Below, one piece after another: positions 1-5,002 of a stretch of 5,002 bases of DNA; within the stretch, counting starts at the first letter, position 1, and every line of letters starts with the position of its first letter. A model generated the notes under the pieces. That model was not told where the DNA came from and ran no database searches. It saw only the letters and a list, made by a program, of their open reading frames with translations. The stretch is from an uncultured Clostridia bacterium (GTDB lineage: Bacteria; Bacillota; Clostridia; Oscillospirales; Acutalibacteraceae): NCBI GenBank assembly GCA_947624755.1, contig CANQLQ010000162.1, positions 1-5,002 of the forward strand. Direction: 5' to 3'. The translations under genes and the position numbers were made by a program.

Positions 1-39
1 GTAAAGGTTAGTTTTTTCCAAATTATACTTTGTTCTTTT

Positions 40-153
40 TTGTCTTAGTCTGTAATAGACTTTTTTTCGCGGCGTAAGAGAAAAAGTCTGCTTAATCTTC
101 CTCGCGTAATTCCTGTGGGCGATGCCCACCGCCATGCGTGCCGCCGATGCCCT
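40..153 (-). repeat. GC-rich palindromic intergenic repeat element, left copy
   Basis: Read on the minus strand, this stretch carries, in order, GGGCATCGGC (152-143), GCACGCATGGCG (141-130), a perfect 6-bp palindrome with a 3-base loop (115-129, GTGGGC/GCCCAC), AATTACGCGA (111-102), TTACGCCGCGAAA (77-65) and a small hairpin (61-47). The same blocks recur on the plus strand at 4758-4836, and others at 4861-4873 and 4954-4990. The 34-base distance between the starts of AATTACGCGA and TTACGCCGCGAAA is the same in both copies. This shows a dispersed repeat family present in inverted orientation on both sides of the two genes. No coding potential is visible. Calling it a genome-wide family is inference, as only one window is available. 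Confidence 0.7.
47..67 (+). terminator. Weak candidate intrinsic terminator of an unseen upstream gene
   Basis: A 5-bp stem AGTCT (47-51) / AGACT (57-61) with a 5-base loop is followed directly by a run of seven T (61-67). The stem is short and AT-rich, so termination would be weak. It also sits where the right-hand repeat copy has its own hairpin (4821-4836), so it may simply be part of the repeat element. Confidence 0.3.
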
Positions 154-200
154 AAAGTTTATTCATACATTAATTTTTCCAAAAAATTACTAAATATTAA

Positions 201-230
201 TAAGTAAAATGAAAAAGTTTTAAGTAAAAT
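201..230. promoter_or_regulatory. 10-bp direct repeat at 20-bp period upstream of promoter
   Basis: TAAGTAAAAT occurs exactly at 201-210 and again at 221-230. The 20-bp period is close to two helical turns, so both copies would face the same side of the DNA. The repeat ends just before the candidate promoter at 234-265, a usual position for an activator or repressor site. The region is very AT-rich, so chance recurrence is possible. Confidence 0.3.
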
Positions 231-233
231 TTA

Positions 234-265
234 TTGTATTTTGTTTTGAAATATGGTAGTATAAT
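234..265 (+). promoter_or_regulatory. Candidate sigma-A promoter for the FN3 protein gene
   Basis: A consensus -10 box TATAAT lies at 260-265. The -35 region is poor: TATTTT at 237-242 gives 17-bp spacing, and TTGTAT at 234-239 gives 20 bp. Transcription starting near 272 would give a 5' leader of roughly 275 bases. It is the best promoter-like sequence upstream of the first gene, but the weak -35 suggests an activator or low basal use. Confidence 0.35.
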
Positions 266-270
266 TATAA

Positions 271-548
271 GTTCTTATATACTGATTATTCATTTAAAAG
301 CAGACTGCGAACGGCGAGATTTTTCTAATCAGGCAGGGAAGGCGGTGCCGGGAATACTTTTCGGTATTCCAAGCCCTTACGAAGCATGGTGTGAAGAATA
401 TCGGCGTGAACGGCTGATTTTAATTGAGGATCAGTATTTAGGGAATCACCGATTAATACAAGATGCCCTGCTTGACGGTAAATCAGGGTGTCCCGAATTA
501 ATCAGAACTTCCTTAGCTTTTTTAAAATTTTAAACAGGAGGAAAATCT
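271..548 (+). other. Long putative 5' leader with hairpins, no convincing gene
   Basis: This stretch lies between the candidate promoter and the first start codon. It contains a 7-bp hairpin at 351-370 (GGAATAC/GTATTCC, 6-base loop) and a CCCTG/CAGGG stem at 466-470 and 484-488. A segment at 496-515 is an inverted copy of 4728-4747. An open frame runs through it (TTG at 234 to a stop at 533), but its start has no Shine-Dalgarno and overlaps the promoter. Its CGG, CGA and GGG codons also differ from the two real genes. I do not recognise a known riboswitch. It may be a regulatory leader, another dispersed repeat, or both. Confidence 0.4.
496..515 (-). repeat. Inner inverted repeat, left copy
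   Basis: The reverse complement of this 20-base segment matches 4728-4747 at 18 of 20 positions (core TAAGGAAG-TCTGATTAA). It lies 33 bases before the first start codon, while its partner begins on the stop codon of the second gene. The pair therefore brackets the two genes closely and nests inside the outer GC-rich inverted elements. Confidence 0.6.
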
Positions 549-3500
549 ATGAAAAAGTCAATCAGAGCTATCGTAACATTAATTTTCTGCCTTAGTCTTA
601 TCATGGCAACATTTATTCCTGCTTATGCAGCAAGTGTAGCCCAGGTAAAAGGCGTAAAGGCAACTAATATTACGTACAACAGCGCCGTTCTTACATGGAC
701 TAAAGCTTCCAAGGTCAGTGGCTATGAAGTTGAAAGATATAATGCCAGCACCAAAAAATGGTCTAAAACCGGAAGCGATCTCAAATCAAGCAAAAACAAA
801 TTAAATCTTACAAAACTCACAACAGGCAAAACCTATAAATACCGTGTTCGCGCATTTACAAAGAATCTGTTAGGCCGCAAAACATACGGTAAATACAGCT
901 CAACAGTAAGCGTTAAGCCCATGCCTGCAAAAGTTACCGGATTCAAGGCATCATCAATCACCGCAACATCTGCAAAACTCACTTGGAAAAAGGTTGCCGG
1001 TGCAACAGGCTATAAAATCCAGCTTTATAAGAATAAAAAATGGACGAATTACAAGACTGTTAAAACCAACTCTCTTTCCGTTACAAAGCTTACCGTCAAC
1101 ACAACCTACAAATACCGTATTGCCGCTTACAGAACAGTCAGCAAGAAAAATTATGTAGGCGCATATACAAGCTCTCTTTCAGTAAAAACAGCAGTCGGCG
1201 CAGTCAGCGGTCTTAAAGTTTCAATCACTTCGCCGACAAGCGCAAAGGCTACATGGAGCAAGCTTTCCAATGTTAGCGGTTACAGCGTTGTTCTTACCGA
1301 CGCAAATGGAAAGAAAATCGTTTCAAAGAACACTACAAGTACAAGTTATTCTTTTAAGAACCTTATTCCCAAAGCAAAATATACTCTCAAAGTTACAGCT
1401 TACAAAACCATAAGCAAGAAAAATTATAAAGGCAAAACCGCAAGCAAAACTGTCGCCACAACATTTGCCGCTCCGACAGCTCTCAAGACAACGGTAAAAC
1501 CGACCTCAATTGCTGTTTCCTGGACAAAGGCGGCAAACGCTCAGGGATACCGTGTAAATCTTTATGACAAGAACGGAAAGCAGATCAAATCCGTTTACAC
1601 AACAAGCACTAAGTATACTCTTAGTAATATTACTCCCAACAGCACATACACAGTAAAGGTTTACTCCTATATAACCGTATCGGGCACAAAGTATTACAGC
1701 AGCGCTCTTTCATCGGCAGCTCTTAAAACAACCGTTGCCGCTCCTACAGCGCTTAAGGCTTCAAAGACCACTTCAACCTCAGTCGACCTTTCCTGGTCTG
1801 CGGCTGCAAACGCAAACGGATATGAAGTTCAGTACTACACCGGCGGCGCATGGAAAACTGCCACAAAGACAACAGCTTTGAAAGCAACAGTTTCTTCACT
1901 CGCTTCAAACACAGCTTATAAATTCAGAGTACGTGCATATATTACCGTATCTTCAACAAGCTATTATTCAGCTTTCACTTCCGAAGTATCAGCCACAACT
2001 TTTATCGGTTCTGTAACAAACATTAAATTAGACGGAATTTCATATTCATCGGCTGCTATTTCATGGCCTGCAGTAAAAGGCGCAAACGGATATGTTGTAT
2101 CGTGCCCGGGTACTGCAACTCAGGACATTACAGACACATCTACAATCATTTCTTACCTTGAGCCGAATACTCAATACACAGTAACCGTTAAAGCATATAA
2201 AACAGGAGCAAATAACAGCAAAACTTATTCGGGCGCAAAAACATTAAACATAAAAACAGACGTTGATTTCCAACACAGGTATAACGCTGAGTACTTCTAT
2301 ATGGACAAATCATATGACAAAGATCCGTCTTCATCATTTGTTCTTAGATGGGAAGAAATAAATAACGCAGTTTATACCGTTTATTGCGGCGGAAAATCCA
2401 TAGCAACAGTTAATACTAATTATCTTGAAGTCACAGAAGAAGCAACACAAACATTTTCTGCAAGCATTTCAAAGGCTGACGATTACAAAACCAGAGTTTC
2501 TTGGCAGCCGCAGTATGGCGTAAGCTCTTATACCGTTCAAATCGCTGACACAACAACCAAAAAATGGGTTGATTATGGTTCTTACAGCGGAACAACTTAT
2601 GCTGACTTCTATCTTGCACCGAACACAACTTATGTTGCAAGAGTAATTGCGGCAATGAAAACCTCCGCTGCTTACACAGTCGTTGCAGCCGACAAAGACA
2701 ATTCAAGCCGCACATCAAGTTCAAGAATGATTTATTCTTCACAGCGTCCCCAGATTTATGCCGTTACGGAAACATATAAAACTCCGGCTCCACCCGCTTT
2801 CAATGCAAACAGCAACGAAAACAAGACCCTTTATACATTGATGGCTGTTCAGGCTCTCAACAACACGAAGTATGAAAAAGGCAAAGTTACCATTGCCTCA
2901 GATATGGATATTGTTGATGTATCCCTTTCTGACACAATAGTCTACGTTTTGGGTGCGCCTCTTTATCTCGGAGGTCTCCTCGAAAAATACCCTGAACTTC
3001 AAGCAGAGATGAAGGATCTTCTCAATCTTCTTGCGGCTACCGATTCCCAGACCGTTGCATTTAACAGCGGCGTCGGCAATATGAATACTACAAGCACTCA
3101 GTACATCTTTGACTCAACAGGTAAAGCCCGTCAGGACGCAAACAACAGACCGTTAACCTTTGAGGTTAATAGGTCAGTTAAAACAACCCCGTTTGATTTT
3201 GTCTCACCGAACTCGGCTGATGCATATTTTTACAACAGTCAGGATGTTGCAAATTTTGCAAGCAAGATTTCAAACGTAAAAGTTTCAAAGAGCGGAACAA
3301 TTACAACCATTACCCTGACTCTTAAAGAAGAAGATACCGATTCAACAAAGGGAGCAGCCGCCACACCGATTCACAATGGCTTTGTAAACGGTCTTCAAGA
3401 CCAGATTTCAGCTTTGGACGGTGCAACTCTTCAGCTCGGCAAGAGCAAAGACAATAAAAAATCAACTGAAATAACCTTTGATATTAACGCAAACGGAACT

Positions 3501-3620
3501 CTTAACAACTACAAAGTATATGCTCCGATCAGAATGAAAATGGATAGTTCGGAAGCAGGTCTTACCATTAACATGGTAATGGACGGAGCTTTCACTTGCG
3601 ATTACAAATTCACAAGATAA
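549..3620 (+). CDS. Secreted multi-FN3 surface protein with unrecognised C-terminal domain
   Basis: This 1023-residue protein is probably exported by Sec. The signal peptide is residues 1-27: KKSIR, then a hydrophobic core ending AYA before AS. The start is fixed by AGGAGG at 536-541, 7 bases upstream. FN3 domains begin near residues 31, 127, 218, 308, 398 and 487. Each has the B-strand Trp (W50, W146, W236, W325, W416, W506), a following GY and a late Y-x-V/R-x-V/A-x-A/S-Y strand. A degenerate FN3 follows (about 574-635, W601) and another at about 636-735 (W652). Residues about 758-1023 form a non-FN3 domain with an A-L-N-N-T-K helix (from about 770) and a C-terminal NGTLNNYKVY...GAFTCDYKF strand pattern. 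The next gene's product shares these features. No LPXTG, dockerin, SLH domain or C-terminal membrane segment is visible. FN3 arrays usually act as spacers or binding modules in adhesins and polysaccharide-active proteins; no catalytic domain is recognised, so an adhesive or ligand-binding role is inference. Confidence 0.93.
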   Translation: MKKSIRAIVTLIFCLSLIMATFIPAYAASVAQVKGVKATNITYNSAVLTWTKASKVSGYEVERYNASTKKWSKTGSDLKSSKNKLNLTKLTTGKTYKYRVRAFTKNLLGRKTYGKYSSTVSVKPMPAKVTGFKASSITATSAKLTWKKVAGATGYKIQLYKNKKWTNYKTVKTNSLSVTKLTVNTTYKYRIAAYRTVSKKNYVGAYTSSLSVKTAVGAVSGLKVSITSPTSAKATWSKLSNVSGYSVVLTDANGKKIVSKNTTSTSYSFKNLIPKAKYTLKVTAYKTISKKNYKGKTASKTVATTFAAPTALKTTVKPTSIAVSWTKAANAQGYRVNLYDKNGKQIKSVYTTSTKYTLSNITPNSTYTVKVYSYITVSGTKYYSSALSSAALKTTVAAPTALKASKTTSTSVDLSWSAAANANGYEVQYYTGGAWKTATKTTALKATVSSLASNTAYKFRVRAYITVSSTSYYSAFTSEVSATTFIGSVTNIKLDGISYSSAAISWPAVKGANGYVVSCPGTATQDITDTSTIISYLEPNTQYTVTVKAYKTGANNSKTYSGAKTLNIKTDVDFQHRYNAEYFYMDKSYDKDPSSSFVLRWEEINNAVYTVYCGGKSIATVNTNYLEVTEEATQTFSASISKADDYKTRVSWQPQYGVSSYTVQIADTTTKKWVDYGSYSGTTYADFYLAPNTTYVARVIAAMKTSAAYTVVAADKDNSSRTSSSRMIYSSQRPQIYAVTETYKTPAPPAFNANSNENKTLYTLMAVQALNNTKYEKGKVTIASDMDIVDVSLSDTIVYVLGAPLYLGGLLEKYPELQAEMKDLLNLLAATDSQTVAFNSGVGNMNTTSTQYIFDSTGKARQDANNRPLTFEVNRSVKTTPFDFVSPNSADAYFYNSQDVANFASKISNVKVSKSGTITTITLTLKEEDTDSTKGAAATPIHNGFVNGLQDQISALDGATLQLGKSKDNKKSTEITFDINANGTLNNYKVYAPIRMKMDSSEAGLTINMVMDGAFTCDYKFTR
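636..2267 (+). repeat. Tandem FN3-coding repeats within the secreted protein gene
   Basis: Six consecutive FN3 units of about 90 codons are encoded here; core Trp spacing is 96, 90, 89, 91 and 90 residues. DNA similarity is patchy, so the duplications are old. The clearest survivals are 1467-1487 versus 1737-1757 (18 of 21 bases identical, units 4 and 5) and an exact 15-mer AGCAAGAAAAATTAT at 1140-1154 and 1413-1427 (units 2 and 3). Units 4 and 5 look the most recently related. Confidence 0.8.
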
Positions 3621-3633
3621 CAAATCCGTTTTT

Positions 3634-3667
3634 CAAGAGGCGCTTCAATGTGCCTCTTGTTTTTTTT
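3634..3667 (+). terminator. Strong intrinsic terminator after the FN3 protein gene
   Basis: A 10-bp stem (3634-3643 with 3650-3659, including one G-T pair) closes a 6-base loop TTCAAT and is followed by eight T (3660-3667). It starts 13 bases after the stop codon. This is a canonical Rho-independent terminator and suggests that the downstream gene is transcribed mainly from its own promoter. Confidence 0.9.
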
Positions 3668-3682
3668 GTTTGCCTTTTTACC

Positions 3683-3720
3683 AATCTTCACTTAAAAGGT
3701 GAAACCGTGCGGTGAGGATT
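3683..3720. repeat. Inverted repeat with alternative pairings between terminator and promoter
   Basis: AATCTTCAC (3683-3691) can pair with GTGAGGATT (3712-3720) over 9 bp with one G-T wobble. The interior holds a small GGT/ACC hairpin (3698-3706). GGTGA occurs twice (3698-3702 and 3711-3715), so TCAC at 3688-3691 could pair with either copy. It ends 32 bases before the -35 box of the second gene. It could be a protein-binding site or a decayed repeat; no T-tract follows it. Confidence 0.35.
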
Positions 3721-3752
3721 TTAAATAATTATTTGTATTAATAAAATGTTAT

Positions 3753-3781
3753 TTGACTTTATTGTTTAAATGGTATAAAAT
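3753..3781 (+). promoter_or_regulatory. Candidate sigma-A promoter for the membrane-anchored gene
   Basis: TTGACT (3753-3758) and TAAAAT (3776-3781) are separated by 17 bp, a good sigma-A match. An overlapping -10 TATAAA at 3774-3779 would give 15-bp spacing. A further TATAAT at 3789-3794 lacks a good -35. A 12-bp perfect AT palindrome (AAATAATTATTT) sits just upstream at 3723-3734. The position, after a strong terminator and about 35-60 bases before the start codon, fits independent transcription of the second gene. Confidence 0.6.
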
Positions 3782-3815
3782 ATTTTTGTATAATAAAGAA
3801 AGGCAGATATTCTAA

Positions 3816-4730
3816 ATGAAAATTGAAAAAAAATATCTTCAAATAATAGCTATCTTAGTTGTAGGCTTATGGATAGGCTGCATTGTTTTTGCTGTCAGCG
3901 CCACCTATGCAAAAAAGAAGTATGCCGCACCGCCGACAAGCGCTTTTTATGACATTTCGACTTATTCTCCGGCAACTACTACTGCTGCTCTGCCGACCGA
4001 ATCCGAATCTCAAACGACCGCCGCCGAAACAACCGCTTCAGAAAAAGATACAACCGAGGACTCGCAGACAACCACAGAAGAAGCTTCCGCCCTATCGGTT
4101 CCTAAAACTAAAAAAGAAGTTATCGACGCATATATCACAGCGGTCAACAACCTCAAACGTACCGATAACTTCACTCTTGCAATCATGGAAGGACTTGAAG
4201 TTAAGATAGACGAAATAACCGGCGGCTCAACGGCAAAATCTCTTGTTCAAAGGCTTATTGACCAAAACTCAAACAAAACCCCCGAAAATCACAAGTTTGT
4301 CAACGGAATGGATGCCGGCGGACTTTCCCCCAACCAGGTAATTGCACCGAGAAATATTGACGCTTCTCTTTCGGCAAACGATGTTGTTTCGGCAACTGCG
4401 AAAAAAATGTCTAAGACTGCCTACAAGCTTACAATAAATCTCGGAAAAGCGCTTCAATCTCTCGATTCACCTGCTCCGGGATATTCAACGGCTCTTAATG
4501 TTCTCAGCACGGATACGCTTGATTTGCCCTCATCAATATCAATTTCGGAAATGAACGTAACTTACAACAATTCCGTAATCGAAGCCACAATTGACAACGA
4601 AGGCAGACTTCTTAATATCAAACATTACGTTGAAGTTCCTACCGCGGACATTGAAGGAAGGATAACTCTTGCCTCCGTTACACTCAAGCTTCACGGAAAC
4701 TTCACAGGAACATACACGATAACTTATTAA
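3816..4730 (+). CDS. Membrane-anchored protein with Thr/Glu-rich linker and C-terminal domain shared with upstream FN3 protein
   Basis: This 304-residue protein is not of a family I recognise by name. Residues 1-6 are basic and 8-30 form a hydrophobic segment, followed by SATYA-KKK. This is either an uncleaved N-terminal anchor or a signal peptide cut after A32; the short lysine run makes either topology possible. Residues about 38-96 are a low-complexity Thr/Ser/Glu/Ala linker typical of extracytoplasmic spacers. Residues about 99-304 form a domain that lines up with the end of the preceding protein. Shared features are AVNNLK (109-114; ALNNTK upstream), DV...SK (189-200), E-A-T-I-D-N-E-G-R-L-L-N-I-K-H-Y (256-271) and GNFTGTYTIT (294-303). 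The strand-rich end recalls LolA/LppX-like ligand-binding lipoproteins, but this is only a resemblance and there is no lipobox Cys at a cleavage site. The upstream G/A-rich AAAGG is 12 bases from the ATG, so translation may be moderate. The gene has its own promoter after a terminator. Confidence 0.9.
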   Translation: MKIEKKYLQIIAILVVGLWIGCIVFAVSATYAKKKYAAPPTSAFYDISTYSPATTTAALPTESESQTTAAETTASEKDTTEDSQTTTEEASALSVPKTKKEVIDAYITAVNNLKRTDNFTLAIMEGLEVKIDEITGGSTAKSLVQRLIDQNSNKTPENHKFVNGMDAGGLSPNQVIAPRNIDASLSANDVVSATAKKMSKTAYKLTINLGKALQSLDSPAPGYSTALNVLSTDTLDLPSSISISEMNVTYNNSVIEATIDNEGRLLNIKHYVEVPTADIEGRITLASVTLKLHGNFTGTYTITY

Positions 4731-4747
4731 GGAAGCTCTGATTAAAT
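4728..4747 (+). repeat. Inner inverted repeat, right copy, supplying the stop codon
   Basis: TAAGGAAGCTCTGATTAAAT begins on the TAA stop of the second gene and is an 18 of 20 inverted match to 496-515. It directly precedes the GC-rich palindromic element, so it may be that element's end. Its overlap with the stop codon suggests the repeat inserted at or grew into the 3' end of the gene. Confidence 0.6.
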
Positions 4748-4757
4748 CTAATACTCA

Positions 4758-4873
4758 GCACGCATGGCGTGCAACAATTACGCGAAGTAGATTATGTATG
4801 CTTTTACTATTACGCCGCGAAACGACTTGTGTCGTTAACTATAAAAATTTTAGTAAGTAAGCATCGCCCACAG
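4758..4873 (+). repeat. GC-rich palindromic intergenic repeat element, right copy
   Basis: Blocks in order are a perfect palindrome GCACGC-ATG-GCGTGC (4758-4772), AATTACGCGA (4776-4785), TTACGCCGCGAAA (4810-4822), a perfect hairpin AACGAC-TTGT-GTCGTT (4821-4836) and GCATCGCCCACAG (4861-4873). Each block except the second hairpin's sequence is an exact inverted match of 10-13 bases to the left copy. No T-tract follows these hairpins, so they are not typical intrinsic terminators, and no other terminator is evident for the second gene. Confidence 0.7.
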
Positions 4874-4929
4874 CGGTTACACAGTGAAGGTGTATGTAAG
4901 TTTTTACACTAACACCATGCCACGCGTAG

Positions 4930-4951
4930 GGGCGACCCCGTGTGGTCGCCC
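4930..4951. repeat. Perfect 8-bp GC-rich hairpin in the repeat cluster
   Basis: GGGCGACC (4930-4937) pairs perfectly with GGTCGCCC (4944-4951) around a 6-base loop CCGTGT. CCCGTG (4937-4942) can alternatively pair with CACGGG (4951-4956), which excludes the first fold. With no T-tract it looks like a mobile or structural palindrome, not a terminator. Confidence 0.65.
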
Positions 4952-4953
4952 AC

Positions 4954-4990
4954 GGGCATCGGCAGGCATCGCCTGCACGAGTTACGCGAA
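4954..4990 (+). repeat. Partial third copy of the palindromic repeat element
   Basis: GGGCATCGGC (4954-4963) matches the left element at 152-143. It is followed by a perfect palindrome GCAGGC-ATC-GCCTGC (4962-4976) and then GTTACGCGA (4981-4989), equivalent to AATTACGCGA in the other copies. The 6-bp stem and 3-base loop resemble the palindromes at 115-129 and 4758-4772, but the stem sequence differs. The element probably continues past the window end. Confidence 0.6.
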
Positions 4991-5002
4991 ACAGATTTAT
5001 AC

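Noticed and set aside
40..153. Insertion sequence or CRISPR array
   Set aside because: No transposase, no regular repeat-spacer pattern and only a few imperfectly matching copies; short palindromic intergenic repeats explain the signal better.
234..533. Open frame of 99 codons as a real gene
   Set aside because: TTG start without Shine-Dalgarno, N-terminal codons overlap the best promoter, codon use differs from both real genes, and the product matches no family I know. Kept only as a finding.
582..600. Cys14 of the FN3 protein as a lipoprotein anchor
   Set aside because: It sits in the middle of the hydrophobic core (IFCLSL) with about 13 more signal residues before a clear AYA cleavage site.
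2431..2742. Minus-strand open frame of 103 codons
   Set aside because: Lies entirely antisense within the FN3 gene; its Leu/Cys/Arg-rich product is typical of a shadow frame.
3883..4209. Plus-strand open frame of 108 codons
   Set aside because: Frame-shifted shadow of the Thr/Glu-rich linker of the membrane-anchored protein; low-complexity Pro/Leu/Lys/Arg product and no own ribosome binding site.
4269..4457. Minus-strand open frame of 62 codons
   Set aside because: Antisense inside the second gene, with no homology or ribosome binding site that I can see.
4758..4836. Intrinsic terminator for the second gene
   Set aside because: The hairpins are perfect but none is followed by a T-tract, and they belong to the dispersed repeat.
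4917..5000. ATG-initiated frame open to the window end
   Set aside because: No ribosome binding site and it runs through GC-rich palindromic repeats, which readily give stop-free frames.

Overview
The window looks like part of a chromosome from an uncultured gut-type low-GC Firmicute (Clostridia, perhaps Oscillospiraceae/Ruminococcaceae). This rests on a textbook AGGAGG ribosome binding site, AT-rich promoters, a Gram-positive signal peptide, a large Lys/Thr/Ser/Tyr-rich fibronectin type III (FN3) surface protein, and GC-rich palindromic repeats between AT-rich genes. The taxonomic placement is inference from style; no phylogenetic marker is present.

Layout. Bases 1-153 hold a weak hairpin/T-tract and a GC-rich palindromic repeat element in minus orientation. 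Bases 154-270 are AT-rich, with a 10-bp direct repeat at 20-bp period and a candidate promoter. Bases 271-548 form a long putative leader with hairpins and no convincing gene. Bases 549-3620 encode a 1023-residue secreted protein: signal peptide, six good FN3 domains, one truncated FN3, one further FN3, and an unrecognised C-terminal domain of about 265 residues. A strong intrinsic terminator follows (3634-3667), then an inverted repeat and a separate promoter. Bases 3816-4730 encode a 304-residue protein with an N-terminal membrane anchor or signal, a Thr/Glu-rich linker, and a C-terminal domain that I align by eye with the C-terminal domain of the FN3 protein. From the second stop codon to the window end lies another cluster of palindromic repeat elements, mostly the inverted counterpart of the left flank.

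How the parts fit. Both proteins should be exported. The large one has no visible wall or membrane anchor; the small one appears tethered to the membrane. A shared C-terminal domain suggests a related pair, for example two proteins binding the same ligand or each other at the cell surface. That functional link is inference. The terminator and second promoter between them suggest separate transcription rather than one operon.

The two most notable observations are this unnamed shared domain and the flanking repeat family. In the repeats, short perfect palindromes with different stem sequences occupy equivalent positions in copies lying in opposite orientation on either side of the gene pair. 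No transposase, integrase, CRISPR array, tRNA or rRNA was seen.
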